A stretch of DNA of 64,000 nt from JBCBGF01 sp038526915 (GCA_038526915.1 JBCBGF010000001.1:930001-994000); one strand, 5' to 3'; positions 1 to 8,930 are shown, numbered from the stretch's first letter. Made by a program: numbers and translations. Notes: generated by a model from the letters alone, not told the origin.

Positions 1-419
1 TGGAAATTGCCGACCTGATCCTCGTCAACAAGGCCGACGGTGATCTGAAGGCGACCGCCACCCGCACCTGCGCCGACTATGCCGGTGCTCTGCGCCTGAT
101 GCGCCGCCGCGACTATGATCCCGAGGGGTTCCCCAAGGCGATCACGGTCAGTGCGATGACAGGTGACGGTCTGAGCGCCGCTTGGGATGAGATGACGGCC
201 CTGTCCGACTGGCGTCGGGCCCAGGGCCACTGGGCGGCGCGGCGCACGGCCCAGGCGCTGCATTGGTATCATCACGGCGTCGAACAGGGGCTGCTTGCCC
301 GGCTGAGCGAAGACCCGGACACCGCCCAACGCATGGCGGCCTATGCCAAAGCCGTGGAACAGGGGGAGATGAGCCCCGGGCGGGCCGTTACATTGGCGTT
401 GGCGGATCTGGGCCGCTAG
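1..419 (+). CDS. meaB: MeaB-type GTPase (methylmalonyl-CoA mutase chaperone), 3' part
   Basis: The open frame enters from the left edge and gives 138 residues before the TAG stop. The visible part begins just before a G4 guanine-specificity motif NKAD (residues 9-12) preceded by a hydrophobic strand. It continues into the helical C-terminal arm typical of the ArgK/MeaB family of G3E-like P-loop GTPases. These proteins load and protect adenosylcobalamin on methylmalonyl-CoA mutase. The Walker A and switch regions lie outside the window. The presence of propionyl-CoA synthetase and a B12-dependent reductase further on fits a cell that uses adenosylcobalamin. Family assignment is by recognition of the motif and the C-terminal region. 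Confidence 0.85.
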   Translation, partial: EIADLILVNKADGDLKATATRTCADYAGALRLMRRRDYDPEGFPKAITVSAMTGDGLSAAWDEMTALSDWRRAQGHWAARRTAQALHWYHHGVEQGLLARLSEDPDTAQRMAAYAKAVEQGEMSPGRAVTLALADLGR

Positions 420-456
420 GCGTTCATCAAAAAATGCGCCATCCGAAGTCGCTGGG

Positions 457-1128
457 CTAAGCCAGTGCCTCCAAAGCATCCGCATAGGTCTTCAGGGCAT
501 CCCGCCCCTTGGGCGTCAGGGCGTAGACCCCGCGGTCTACCCGCTCGAACCAGCCATAGTGGTCGTCTGCCATGATCCGCGTGGCGTTCTCGATGCCATG
601 CGCGGCCTTCACATCCGCGCCCCGCGCCGCCCCTTGCGCCAGATGCGCCGCACAGCGCAGCGCGTCCTGCCGATAGGCGGTGACCAGCCCGACCCGCGTC
701 GCCCCGCCTGTGTTCGGGTCGCCGACCCGGCGGGCAAACTCACGCAGAAGGCGCCCTTTGCGCTGGGCTGACTGACGGGGCCGGTAGGGGCCGGGGTCGC
801 ACAACACCTCGACATGCCCATCGCGCAGCCGCACCAGGATCACGCCCAGCCCCAGCCTGCGGGCTAGAGCTACGTTATCCTTCAGGCTGCGTTGAAAGGC
901 GCGGGATGTCCTGCGCGGCACGGCGATATAGACCGCATCGGTCACGGCCTGCCGCGCCACGGCCTGGTGGAACAGCGACAGCGAAAACCCGGTCTTCAGC
1001 TCAACGATCACCGGCGGCTCATCCCCGCGACAAGCTACGACGTCGGCCGCGCCGACCTCTGCCTTCACGTCATAGCCCTGCCCGGCTAGGTAATCGCGGA
1101 CCGGTGCATAGAGTTCTGTTTCGCGCAT
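457..1128 (-). CDS. DUF2161 family protein (PDDEXK-like nuclease fold)
   Basis: A 223-residue protein of the DUF2161 family, common in Rhodobacterales and of unknown role. Residues about 20-45 read as a restriction-endonuclease-like core: AADVVAC, then an acidic stretch, then VIVELKTGF, which matches the D...ExK pattern of the PDDEXK fold. The C-terminal part (VDRGVYALTPKGRDAL) looks like a winged-helix segment. The gene is convergent with the upstream GTPase gene and divergent from the MFS gene at 1305. The start is the first ATG of the frame. A nuclease or DNA-binding role is inference from the fold only. Confidence 0.8.
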   Translation of the reverse strand: MRETELYAPVRDYLAGQGYDVKAEVGAADVVACRGDEPPVIVELKTGFSLSLFHQAVARQAVTDAVYIAVPRRTSRAFQRSLKDNVALARRLGLGVILVRLRDGHVEVLCDPGPYRPRQSAQRKGRLLREFARRVGDPNTGGATRVGLVTAYRQDALRCAAHLAQGAARGADVKAAHGIENATRIMADDHYGWFERVDRGVYALTPKGRDALKTYADALEALA

Positions 1129-1304
1129 GACTGCTCGCGCCTTGGTTTTGCGCGAAGTTAGCGTGTTTGCGGCGGCGTTGGAAACCAGTGTATCGACAAA
1201 CCCGCAAACCCCGCCAAGGCACGGCTTTTTTCGGGTATATCGCTGAAGCCTGCGCTGATCGTCCTAGCTTATCAACGGCAACTTCAATCCCGAGAGCCCC
1301 CACC

Positions 1305-2504
1305 GTGACGTCCGTGACAAAGATCCTCACCAACCGCAATTTCGCGGGCTTGCTGGCCGCAAGCACGATCTTTGGCATGGCCTTCCCGATTCAGTTGATC
1401 CTGGGCGGGCTGACCGGGTTGATGCTGGCCCCGTCCCCGGGTCTTGCGACACTGCCCTCTTCGTTCCAGACCCTGGCCGCGCTTGTCGCCGCCGCGCCGA
1501 TATCGCTGTTCATGGGCCGCTGGGGACGGCGCGCGGGGTTTGCGCTTGGCGGTGCGCTGACGCTCGCCGGCGCTGTAGTCTCGACCCAATCCCTGTTCTT
1601 GCAGAACTTCGTCCTGCTCTGTGTGGCGCATTTCCTGATGGGCGCGGGGTGGGCGGCCTTCCAATACTTCCGATTTGCCGCGAGCGAGGCGGTGGACGCG
1701 CGGTGGCGACCGGTGGCGATCTCACTGATGCTGAGTGCGCTTTTGGTGGCCGCCATCGTGGGGCCGCAGGTCTTCATCGCGGCCAAAGATGCGCTTGCAC
1801 CCATTCCCTTCGCGGGCGCCTACGCGGCTACGGGGGTGATCGCGCTTCTGGGTCTGATCCCGCTTCTGGGCGTGCGGCTGCCCGTGCCCGACCGCGCCCC
1901 ACCGACTGACGGCACAAGCCGCTTTGCCGCCCTGGCCGCGCTGCGCCGCCGCCCGATCCGGCGGGCGGTGGGTATCGCGGCGGTCGCGCAAGGCGTCATG
2001 GTGTTCCTCATGATCCCGACACCGATTGCCATGGTGGGCTGCGGGTTTAGTGAGGCGACCGCGAGCGATGCCATCCGCTGGCACATCGTGGCGATGTTCG
2101 CGCCCAGCTTTTTCACCGGCTTTCTGATCAAACGCTTCGGCGCGCAGACCATCGCGATCACCGGTCTTGTCATCGTCCTTGCCGCCGCCGCGGGTGCTGC
2201 CACCGGGATCACGGCGCTTCATTTCTATGGTGCGCTGATCGTCCTCGGCGTGGGCTGGAACTTTGGCTTTATCGGGGCCACCACGATGCTTGATGCGGCG
2301 GTGTCCGAGGCTGAAAAAGCCACGGTGCAGGGGGTGAACGACACGCTGATCGCGCTTGTCTCCACAATCTGCGCCTTTGCTGCGGGGTTTGTGATCTCAA
2401 GCCTCGGCTGGGCGGTTCTTGCCATGATATCGGGGGCGCTGGCACTGATGACGCTGGCGGTGCTGGGGCTTGATCGGACACCGCGGGCGCAAGCCCTCGA
2501 CTAA
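1305..2504 (+). CDS. MFS transporter
   Basis: I start this gene at the GTG at 1305, which gives 399 residues beginning MTSVTKILTNRNF. The frame stays open upstream, but those codons encode a basic non-hydrophobic stretch that does not fit a transporter. Twelve hydrophobic segments can be counted, with a basic loop after segment 2 (GRWGRRAG) corresponding to the MFS motif A region. A longer cytoplasmic loop lies between the two six-helix halves near residue 200. The substrate cannot be read from the sequence. The gene stands alone between a divergent DUF2161 gene and rpmB, with no regulator beside it. Confidence 0.85.
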   Translation: MTSVTKILTNRNFAGLLAASTIFGMAFPIQLILGGLTGLMLAPSPGLATLPSSFQTLAALVAAAPISLFMGRWGRRAGFALGGALTLAGAVVSTQSLFLQNFVLLCVAHFLMGAGWAAFQYFRFAASEAVDARWRPVAISLMLSALLVAAIVGPQVFIAAKDALAPIPFAGAYAATGVIALLGLIPLLGVRLPVPDRAPPTDGTSRFAALAALRRRPIRRAVGIAAVAQGVMVFLMIPTPIAMVGCGFSEATASDAIRWHIVAMFAPSFFTGFLIKRFGAQTIAITGLVIVLAAAAGAATGITALHFYGALIVLGVGWNFGFIGATTMLDAAVSEAEKATVQGVNDTLIALVSTICAFAAGFVISSLGWAVLAMISGALALMTLAVLGLDRTPRAQALD

Positions 2505-2552
2505 CGGCCTCTGCGGTCAGCCCCTCAGGCCAGATCAGCCGCGATTCCCCGC

Positions 2553-2581
2553 TTGACGGGTCGCGGCCATCCCCGTAAACC
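2553..2581 (+). promoter_or_regulatory. predicted sigma-70-like promoter of rpmB
   Basis: TTGACG and TAAACC are separated by 17 bp, about 100 bp before the rpmB start and downstream of the MFS stop. Hexamer match and spacing are the only evidence. Confidence 0.35.
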
Positions 2582-2682
2582 CCGCCCACGAATTCAGGGC
2601 GCGGGACCCCCCGTGCCCCTTTGTATTGGGGCCGCGCCACCGGGCGGGCCTTCGACCGAAACCGCCAGACGAGGAATGACCC

Positions 2683-2970
2683 ATGTCGCGCCGCTGCGAA
2701 CTGACCGGAAAAGGCCCGATGGTTGGCAACAATGTCAGCCACGCCAACAACAAGACCAAGCGCCGGTTCCTGCCGAACCTCAACGATGTCAGCCTGATGT
2801 CGGAGACACTGGGCCGTACGTTCAAGCTCAAGGTCTCGGCCGCTGCACTGCGGACCGTGGATCATCGCGGTGGCCTCGATGCGTTCCTCGCCAAGGCGAA
2901 AGACGCCGATCTGTCGCCCACAGCGCTGAAGATCAAGAAAGACATCGCCAAGGCGCAAGCCGCCGCTTAA
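2683..2970 (+). CDS. rpmB: 50S ribosomal protein L28
   Basis: The 95-residue product opens with SRRCELTGKGPMVGNNVSH, the hallmark of bacterial L28. It continues with the basic NKTKRRFLPNL segment that contacts 23S rRNA. The length is typical of alphaproteobacterial L28, which carries a C-terminal Lys/Ala-rich extension. The start is set by the conserved N-terminus. The gene stands alone, with a predicted promoter upstream and a strong hairpin-T terminator 21 bp after its stop. Confidence 0.98.
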   Translation: MSRRCELTGKGPMVGNNVSHANNKTKRRFLPNLNDVSLMSETLGRTFKLKVSAAALRTVDHRGGLDAFLAKAKDADLSPTALKIKKDIAKAQAAA

Positions 2971-2991
2971 GCCCGGGCGATTTTCGGCAAG

Positions 2992-3015
2992 GCCCGCCCC
3001 ATCCGGCGGGCTTTT
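2992..3015 (+). terminator. Rho-independent terminator after rpmB
   Basis: A perfect 7-bp stem (GCCCGCC / GGCGGGC) with a 6-nt loop is followed directly by TTTT, 21 bp after the rpmB stop. Confidence 0.85.
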
Positions 3016-3089
3016 GCATGTCTGCAAACATGAAACTGAAACAAACTGTTTACTGGTTTCGAATCTGTGCCTGTGGCTAGCTCACGCCC

Positions 3090-3446
3090 ATGATGCGCCG
3101 TGGCCGCACCCCTTTCTGCCTCGCGCTGGTTGCACTGATCGCTTTGACCAGTGTGGCCTTCGGCGCGGCCCGTGGTCAGACCGACGCCACCGGCAGGATG
3201 GTCATTTGTTCGGCCCACGGTGTGGTGGTCGTCTATCTCGATGCCCAGGGCAATCAGACCGCGCCACCGCATTTCTGTCCCGATTGCGTGATGACCGCCT
3301 TGTCCGCCGTGGTAAGTGCCGGGTCTGCCGTGCAAACCCCGTGGCAGGTTCGCCCCGCAGAGCTTAGCGATCTGGTCCTGGCAAAAGCCCTTCAGACCGC
3401 GCTATATCGCCCCGGTGCCCGCGCACCGCCAGCTTTGAGCGTCTGA
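3090..3446 (+). CDS. DUF2946-like secreted or membrane-anchored protein
   Basis: A 118-residue protein with an N-terminal hydrophobic segment (residues about 10-25, signal peptide or anchor). It is followed by MVICSAHG and, 30 residues on, HFCPDC. The pair of Cys/His motifs after a signal-like segment matches DUF2946, a family often found beside copper-handling genes. The next gene, 51 bp downstream on the same strand, is a PCuAC copper chaperone, which supports a role in copper trafficking and probable co-transcription. The start could be either of two adjacent ATGs (3090 or 3093). Confidence 0.7.
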   Translation: MMRRGRTPFCLALVALIALTSVAFGAARGQTDATGRMVICSAHGVVVVYLDAQGNQTAPPHFCPDCVMTALSAVVSAGSAVQTPWQVRPAELSDLVLAKALQTALYRPGARAPPALSV

Positions 3447-3497
3447 CGCCCTATATCAATCCCACAAAGCATACGTTGCAACGAAAGAGGACCATCC

Positions 3498-3992
3498 ATG
3501 TCTCTCAAAACCCTTCTGAGCGCCGCCGCCATCGCGGCCCTGACCGCCGCCCCAGCCCTAGCCGGTGGCATCATGATCGACGACCCCTATGCCCGCGCCT
3601 CGACGCCCTCGGCAAAATCGGGCGCGGCGTTCATGACAATCGTCAACCACACCGACGCCGATGATCGTCTCATCGCGGCCTCGTCACCCGTGTCGGAACG
3701 GGTCGAACTGCACACCCATCTCGAAGACGCCAACGGCGTGATGCGGATGGTTGAGGTGAAGGACGGTATTGCCGTGCCCGCAGGCGGCAAGGCCATGCTC
3801 ATGCGCGGCGGCGATCATGTGATGTTCATGGGCCTGACGCAGTCGCTGAATGACGGTGATGTCGTCGAGGTTACGCTGACGTTCGAACAAGCCGGTGATA
3901 TGACGGTCGAGATCCCCGTCGACCTGAACCGCAAGCCCATGGGCCATGGCGGCCACGCGGGCCACGATCATTCGTCACACCAGACGAACTAA
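3498..3992 (+). CDS. periplasmic copper chaperone PCu(A)C
   Basis: A 164-residue protein with a clean signal peptide (cleavage after APALAG, near residue 22). The mature part has the PCu(A)C copper(I) site: HTH and MRM in the middle and HVMFM further on, following the family pattern H...M...HxM. The C-terminus carries a His-rich tail (HGGHAGHDHSSH) that may bind further copper. The family delivers Cu(I) in the periplasm for assembly of the CuA or CuB sites of cytochrome oxidase. A ribosome site lies just upstream (AAAGAGG). It pairs with the DUF2946-like gene before it. Confidence 0.93.
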   Translation: MSLKTLLSAAAIAALTAAPALAGGIMIDDPYARASTPSAKSGAAFMTIVNHTDADDRLIAASSPVSERVELHTHLEDANGVMRMVEVKDGIAVPAGGKAMLMRGGDHVMFMGLTQSLNDGDVVEVTLTFEQAGDMTVEIPVDLNRKPMGHGGHAGHDHSSHQTN

Positions 3993-4001
3993 GCCCACGC
4001 C

Positions 4002-4031
4002 GCACGCGCCCCACGATACCGGGGCGCGTGC
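4002..4031. terminator. bidirectional hairpin between convergent genes
   Basis: A perfect 11-bp inverted repeat (GCACGCGCCCC / GGGGCGCGTGC) with an 8-nt loop sits between the ends of the PCuAC gene and the convergent DUF3179 gene. There is no clear T run, so termination strength is uncertain. Confidence 0.6.
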
Positions 4032-4040
4032 GCCAGCCCC

Positions 4041-5426
4041 TTAGCCGTTCCACAACGCTGTGCCGGGATAGAATTGCGACCACGCAAACCAGAACGCCTG
4101 GTGGCTGCCCAGATCCGATCCATCGGCCCCCACCGCGCGGATCCCGCCGCCATCCATCTCAAGCCGCACATTTTCAAACGCGATCTCCTCGCCCCGGCTG
4201 AGTGCGACCAACGCCGTGCTGCGCTGGAACGCCACCGGTGTGCCTGACGCGGTGACCACCCCAATCACGTCCTCATGCACCGGTAGGCGCGGATCGACGT
4301 CGCCCACGGGAAAGATCGGGCCTTCGGCATCGCGCCCGTTGCGGAAGTCGAAGTCACGACCCAATGCCAGCTCTTCGACCAGAACGGTGGTGTCGGGATG
4401 CGCGGCCTTCCAAGACGCCCAATCGGTTGTCACCACTGTCGCCTGCTCAAGCGCGATGCCTTTCTCATGCAACGGCCCCGTCACCGCCGTTCCCAGGAAG
4501 GTGTCAAACACCGAATGCGTCTGGATGTCGTACATCACCTTGTTTGACCGGATCAGCAGGCCCGAGGTGCGCAGGATCGGGCGTTCCACCCCCTCGGGCG
4601 TCCGGTCCGTGAAATAGGCCTGCGCCGCCCCGCAAAGCGTGCAATAGGGAATGCCCAAATCGCGCCCGCCCAGCGTATCGTTCACCATCTCGCGCACTTC
4701 CATGATCTGCCGGGGATAGGCGCGCGCCTCGCCGTTGATCTCGATCCCAAAGACGATGTCGTCATCCTCAAGCCAGGTCGCCTCGGTCGCGGTGGACACG
4801 GGCGGATTGTCCGCCGCCGGGATGCAATTGCACCGCTCATCGGTGGTGTCGTAGGCGCGGTCATCGATCAGAACCCCGCCCCAGGACACATGCCGCCAGT
4901 CGATATCGCCTTCGACGAAGATCTTGTCCCAGCCGGGCACGAGATTGGTGAAGATCGCGCGCTTGGCGGGCAGGTAGTCGGGCGGCGCGGGGATGTCCCA
5001 GGCGATCAGGTGATCGGTGATCACCCCCCACTGGTTCTGGCGCGGTGGCTCAATCTCCAACAACACCGCCGCCGCGGCTGCGAGGACGGAGTTGAGCTGC
5101 GGCCCCGACGTAAAGCGCATCAGATCGGCGATGATCCACGCGATGCGCGGATCGCCTGACTGCACGATCTCATCCAAGGCCGTCGACTGATCGCGCCCCC
5201 ACTGGCCTTGTGTTGCACTGTCGACAAAGGCCATGTCGATGGCGATTTTCAGGCTTTCGGACAGAGGGCCGTCCGGGATCGCGGGCGGGGTACCGAATTG
5301 TTGGGTCACGTAATCTGGCAGGGCGGTCTGCGCCTGCGCCGGGCTTTCCAACGGGAGAACAAGCAGTGCGATGGCCAAAGACGCGGTGCAGGCCACGCGC
5401 CCAGCGGCGCGGAAAGCAGTAAGCAT
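4041..5426 (-). CDS. DUF3179 domain-containing exported protein
   Basis: A 461-residue protein starting at the ATG at 5426, which has an AAAGG ribosome site 5-10 bases upstream. The more distal in-frame ATG has none. A signal peptide covers about residues 1-32, ending in SPAQAQ. The DUF3179 core follows: DDRAYD, a VFGIEINGEARAYPRQIM strand, then a CTLCGAAQAY motif and SGLLIRSNKVMYD, finishing with an FWFAWSQFYPGT segment. The function of DUF3179 is not established. The CxxC-like Cys pair suggests redox or metal binding, as inference. The gene is convergent with the copper genes. Confidence 0.85.
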   Translation of the reverse strand: MLTAFRAAGRVACTASLAIALLVLPLESPAQAQTALPDYVTQQFGTPPAIPDGPLSESLKIAIDMAFVDSATQGQWGRDQSTALDEIVQSGDPRIAWIIADLMRFTSGPQLNSVLAAAAAVLLEIEPPRQNQWGVITDHLIAWDIPAPPDYLPAKRAIFTNLVPGWDKIFVEGDIDWRHVSWGGVLIDDRAYDTTDERCNCIPAADNPPVSTATEATWLEDDDIVFGIEINGEARAYPRQIMEVREMVNDTLGGRDLGIPYCTLCGAAQAYFTDRTPEGVERPILRTSGLLIRSNKVMYDIQTHSVFDTFLGTAVTGPLHEKGIALEQATVVTTDWASWKAAHPDTTVLVEELALGRDFDFRNGRDAEGPIFPVGDVDPRLPVHEDVIGVVTASGTPVAFQRSTALVALSRGEEIAFENVRLEMDGGGIRAVGADGSDLGSHQAFWFAWSQFYPGTALWNG

Positions 5427-5519
5427 TCGGATACCTTTCGATTGGCTGGCGGTCGACAGGCGCAAGTGTCATGCCAAACCAGCCCACCGACCAATCACTT
5501 CGCGATCAGAACTTGGTGA

Positions 5520-6209
5520 TCAGCCCAGAAGGCCGTCGACCCACGCCACAACAACCTCGGTCGCGGGGCCGGATACGACCTCTTCAAACAGCGTGGACAC
5601 CTCTGACGGCTCAAGCGACATCTCCAGCGTCCGCGCGCCTGCGCGCCACGCTTCGCCCACAAAGCCTGCGGCGGGATAGACCGTCCCCGATGTGCCGATG
5701 GCCACGAACAGATCCGCCTCGGTCAGCAACTGCTCGATCCGCTCCATGTGATAGGGCATCTCGCCGAACCAGACGACATCGGGCCGGGCGGCCAAGGCAT
5801 TGCACGCGGGGCAGGGGTTCTGGGCCCCCATTTGGCGCGGCGCATCCCAGCGGTGCCCGCATGCGCCACACAGCGCCCGCAATAGTTCGCCATGCATATG
5901 GATCACGGCGCGACTGCCCGCGCGTTCGTGCAGATCATCGATGTTTTGCGTGATAATCGTCACCGCACCCGGGCGCGCCGCCTCTAGCCGCGCCAGCGCA
6001 TGGTGGGCCGCGTTGGGTGCCGCCTCCAGACAGTTGGCCCGACGCGCGTTGTAGAACTCATGCACCAAGGCGGGGTTGCGGGCATAGCCTTCGGGGGTGG
6101 CGACCTCTTCCAGATCGTATTGATCCCAGATCCCGCCCACATCGCGGAACGTGCCCAGCCCGCTTTCCGCCGAAATACCGGCCCCGGTCAGGATGACGAT
6201 CTTTTCCAT
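5520..6209 (-). CDS. cobB: NAD-dependent protein deacylase, sirtuin (CobB type)
   Basis: A 229-residue sirtuin. The NAD-binding GAGISAESG motif is at residues 9-17 and TQNIDDLH is near 87-94. The catalytic His is in IHMHG (H106), and four zinc-ligand Cys sit in two CxxC pairs (C114/C117 and C133/C136). Y53 and R56 form the YxxR pair that marks class III sirtuins, known to remove succinyl and malonyl groups as well as acetyl. The length is standard. The gene diverges from the phosphatase gene, with only 43 bp between the starts. Confidence 0.95.
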   Translation of the reverse strand: MEKIVILTGAGISAESGLGTFRDVGGIWDQYDLEEVATPEGYARNPALVHEFYNARRANCLEAAPNAAHHALARLEAARPGAVTIITQNIDDLHERAGSRAVIHMHGELLRALCGACGHRWDAPRQMGAQNPCPACNALAARPDVVWFGEMPYHMERIEQLLTEADLFVAIGTSGTVYPAAGFVGEAWRAGARTLEMSLEPSEVSTLFEEVVSGPATEVVVAWVDGLLG

Positions 6210-6252
6210 CTGGCCCCCTTTCGGCTATTACCCTTGCCGGAAAGGGCCCGCC

Positions 6253-6738
6253 ATGACCACCTCTGTTCTGTTTGTCTGCCTTGGCAATATCTGCCGTTCC
6301 CCCACAGCCGAGGCTGTGTTTCGCGCCCGCGCAGCCGCAGCCGGGCTGGATGTCGTCGCCGACAGCGCCGGGACCAGCGACTGGCACATCGGCAACCCGC
6401 CCTACGGCCCAGCGATCGCGGCGGGTGCGGCGCGGGGATATGACCTGCGCCCCCTGCGCGCGCGCCAGGTCACCAGCGCGGATTTCGACCGGTTCGACCA
6501 CATCATCGCGATGGACACGCAGAACCGGGCTGACATCGAGGCCCTTCGACCCACCGGATCGGAAACGCCCGTCACGCTGTGTCTGTCACATGCTGATGGC
6601 GTGGGGCTGACCGATGTGCCCGATCCCTATTACACCCGTGATTTCGAAGAGGCGCTTGATCTGATCGAGGCCGCGACCGATGGCCTGATCGCTCAGCTTC
6701 GGCAAAACGTCTCGGCTGTTTCGCCAAAAGACCGGTAG
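6253..6738 (+). CDS. low-molecular-weight protein-tyrosine phosphatase
   Basis: A 161-residue protein started at the ATG at 6253 so that the P-loop C9-x5-R15 (CLGNICRS) sits at its usual place close to the N-terminus. The general-acid Asp is in DPYY (D124). Both are diagnostic of the LMW-PTP family, which dephosphorylates tyrosine or small aryl phosphates in the cytoplasm. The gene is divergent from the sirtuin. Its 3' end overlaps the end of the convergent small secreted-protein gene by 46 bp. Confidence 0.95.
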   Translation: MTTSVLFVCLGNICRSPTAEAVFRARAAAAGLDVVADSAGTSDWHIGNPPYGPAIAAGAARGYDLRPLRARQVTSADFDRFDHIIAMDTQNRADIEALRPTGSETPVTLCLSHADGVGLTDVPDPYYTRDFEEALDLIEAATDGLIAQLRQNVSAVSPKDR

Positions 6739-7004
6739 CGTTCCCAAAACCGCTCATCCCGCCGCCGATCCGAGCGCCGCACCTCCTGCGCGCGGTCTGG
6801 ATCGGAAAAGAACGTGACCGCGAGGCGTTGATCCCGCGTGCTAAGCGTGCGGTTGGCGGCCGCCTGGATACAGGCGCAGACCTTGGGGTCGGTTGTGCGC
6901 CCGGCGATAAGGCAGGCCTGCTGGATCGACACGGCGTGCGCGGTCAGTGGGGCGAGGCTCACTGCCCAGATGGCGGCGTATAGGGCTCGTCTCAGTCTAC
7001 TCAT
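6693..7004 (-). CDS. small secreted protein of unknown function
   Basis: A 103-residue protein with a signal peptide (residues 1-25, ending LTAHAV). The mature region has Cys residues in CLIAG, CACIQ and the C-terminal CRS, so disulfides are likely. The C-terminal half is Arg-rich. I recognise it only as a type of conserved short exported protein seen in Rhodobacteraceae; no function is supported. Its end overlaps the convergent phosphatase gene, which is unusual but the signal peptide and codon pattern argue that it is real. Confidence 0.6.
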   Translation of the reverse strand: MSRLRRALYAAIWAVSLAPLTAHAVSIQQACLIAGRTTDPKVCACIQAAANRTLSTRDQRLAVTFFSDPDRAQEVRRSDRRRDERFWERYRSFGETAETFCRS

Positions 7005-7174
7005 CGGTCAGAAACCTAGGCCGCAAATGCGGAGAATAAATGTCCCCTCTGGGATGAAATAGGCCGGCTGCCCGAGACAGAATGAGGCGAAATTGTGGCG
7101 GTTTCTCGGCTGAAAAAGGACAAAACCGCGTAAAATTAACCAAGTTTTATTCATGTAACCAGTAGGCAATTATT

Positions 7175-8869
7175 ATGCCATTGAATTTACAGCTCAAATC
7201 GGGCCCGTCCGCATTTGCCAACCCCTCAGAATCGCTCTCGAATCTGACATTTGGCGCCCGCTATATCAGCTATACGGGAGACAGTCGTTTCCTAAGTCAG
7301 ATCGATGACCTCGATGTCGGAATGATTGTTTGGCCAGGGGGAACACTCGCCGAACAGCGTGACGATCTCTACGGCCTCAATTTCGACGATCTCTACACCC
7401 CGGCCCAGAACCGGCCAGGTCTGTCCGACATGATGGCGACGGCGGTCAAGCAAGGGGCCGGTCTGTCCATCGTCCTGCCGACGCAGCGCTACCTGGGGGA
7501 TCTGCCCGCCATGCGGGAGGATCTAGACGGGTTCCTCGACGATCTTTTGGGCGGCGCCTTCGGCAAGCTTCCCCAGCCGATGGTGTTGGAGATCGGCAAT
7601 GAGTATTTCGCCAACTTCACCGGCACAAACAAGGCCGCGGCCTATGGGGCCATCGCCGATGAAATGGTGACCGAGATCGCCCTGGCCCTCGCCGACCGCG
7701 GGGTCAACACCACCGGCGCTGACATCACGATTTCCGTTCAGACCGGCAAGACCGCCGCCGAAGACGCGCAGATCCGGGGCGAGATGTCGGACTTTGCGCT
7801 GTCGAATGTCGACATGATCGTCCACCACCGCTTCGCCTTCCAACCCCAGGGGATCGACCCCAAGATCCCCCAGCTAGAGGCAGCGGTCGACGCCTGGGAA
7901 AAGGACGTCACCGAGGCTGGCGGCGACGCGCCCGACCTCTTTGTCTCCGCCTGGAACACCGTCACGCTGACCCGCAATGGCGTGCTGAACGACTACATCG
8001 CCTCCCAAGGCAATGGCATCGACAAAAGCGCCATCGATCTCGACGGGCGCACCCACACCGGGTTTGAGCGGTTCTGGCAAAACAAGCTTGCCACCGCCGC
8101 CTACGGCCAGGAACACGCGGCCTATATCCTGGAAAGCTATGCGAGCTATGCCGAGGCGGGCATGGATGCAGGCGCCGTCTACGGGGTTGAGAGCCCCCAT
8201 CCCGGCGCGCTGAGCTGGCGTGAAGATGGCAAGGATTACCACTTTGTCGGCTCGGAAATGCTGCAGATGCTCTATGAAAGCGTCGAGGACACCCATGTCC
8301 TGGAAAGCGCGCGGCCCTATAACCCTAACGACCCCGTCACGCTTTACGGCTTTGAAAACGAAGACAAGCTGGTTGTGTTTCTGGCCGCGGGTGACCGTGC
8401 GCCGGGGGATATCGTGGTCGATGTCGATGGGCTGGGCACGGGGTTGCGCAGTGTCCACGCCGAACGCTTGACCAGCGAAACCCCGGCCGATTGGATGGCG
8501 ATCTTCGACATCCCCGACAACCCAAACGTCAACGAAACGCCCGAGGCCGAGGCCTATGCCCTGGGCGTGCGCGAGGCGTTGAAGCCTCAGGTGACGGGCG
8601 ACGGCATCGTTCTGTCGCTGGAGGATCCCCACGACATCATTCGCCTGGCCTTTGCCAAAACGGCACGCGGCGAACGCGAGATCGCCAAATGGTCTGACGC
8701 CAAAGCCGTCGATCTCGACCCGCTGCCGATCGCGCAGGTCGACGACACCGCCACCGCGCCCGATCCGATCGACAGCGATACCGAGATCTCGGAAGCGGTG
8801 TCTGAGACGGCGGGAATGGGCGGCGGCGGGATCGGGGCGATTATGCTGCTGGTGCTGCTGTTGCTCTGA
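7175..8869 (+). CDS. glycoside-hydrolase-like TIM-barrel protein with Gly-rich hydrophobic C-terminus
   Basis: A 564-residue protein without an N-terminal signal peptide. It resembles clan-A glycoside hydrolases: a strand ending MVLEIGNEYF places Asn-Glu (E143) where the acid/base lies, and VYGVESPH further on is a candidate for the nucleophile strand. Neither assignment is certain. The last 60 residues are an Asp/Glu/Thr/Pro-rich linker followed by GMGGGGIGA and a run of Met/Leu/Val that ends the protein. This recalls GlyGly-CTERM sorting tails but lacks their terminal basic cluster. The start region is AT-rich and its ribosome site is weak (AGG eight bases upstream). The gene may form a pair with the next one, 61 bp downstream. 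Confidence 0.6.
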   Translation: MPLNLQLKSGPSAFANPSESLSNLTFGARYISYTGDSRFLSQIDDLDVGMIVWPGGTLAEQRDDLYGLNFDDLYTPAQNRPGLSDMMATAVKQGAGLSIVLPTQRYLGDLPAMREDLDGFLDDLLGGAFGKLPQPMVLEIGNEYFANFTGTNKAAAYGAIADEMVTEIALALADRGVNTTGADITISVQTGKTAAEDAQIRGEMSDFALSNVDMIVHHRFAFQPQGIDPKIPQLEAAVDAWEKDVTEAGGDAPDLFVSAWNTVTLTRNGVLNDYIASQGNGIDKSAIDLDGRTHTGFERFWQNKLATAAYGQEHAAYILESYASYAEAGMDAGAVYGVESPHPGALSWREDGKDYHFVGSEMLQMLYESVEDTHVLESARPYNPNDPVTLYGFENEDKLVVFLAAGDRAPGDIVVDVDGLGTGLRSVHAERLTSETPADWMAIFDIPDNPNVNETPEAEAYALGVREALKPQVTGDGIVLSLEDPHDIIRLAFAKTARGEREIAKWSDAKAVDLDPLPIAQVDDTATAPDPIDSDTEISEAVSETAGMGGGGIGAIMLLVLLLL

Positions 8870-8930
8870 CGGCGCAGCGCCCCAAGCCTGCGTCCATATT
8901 TCTGCCCTCTTGGCGCGCTAGCACGCCGCC

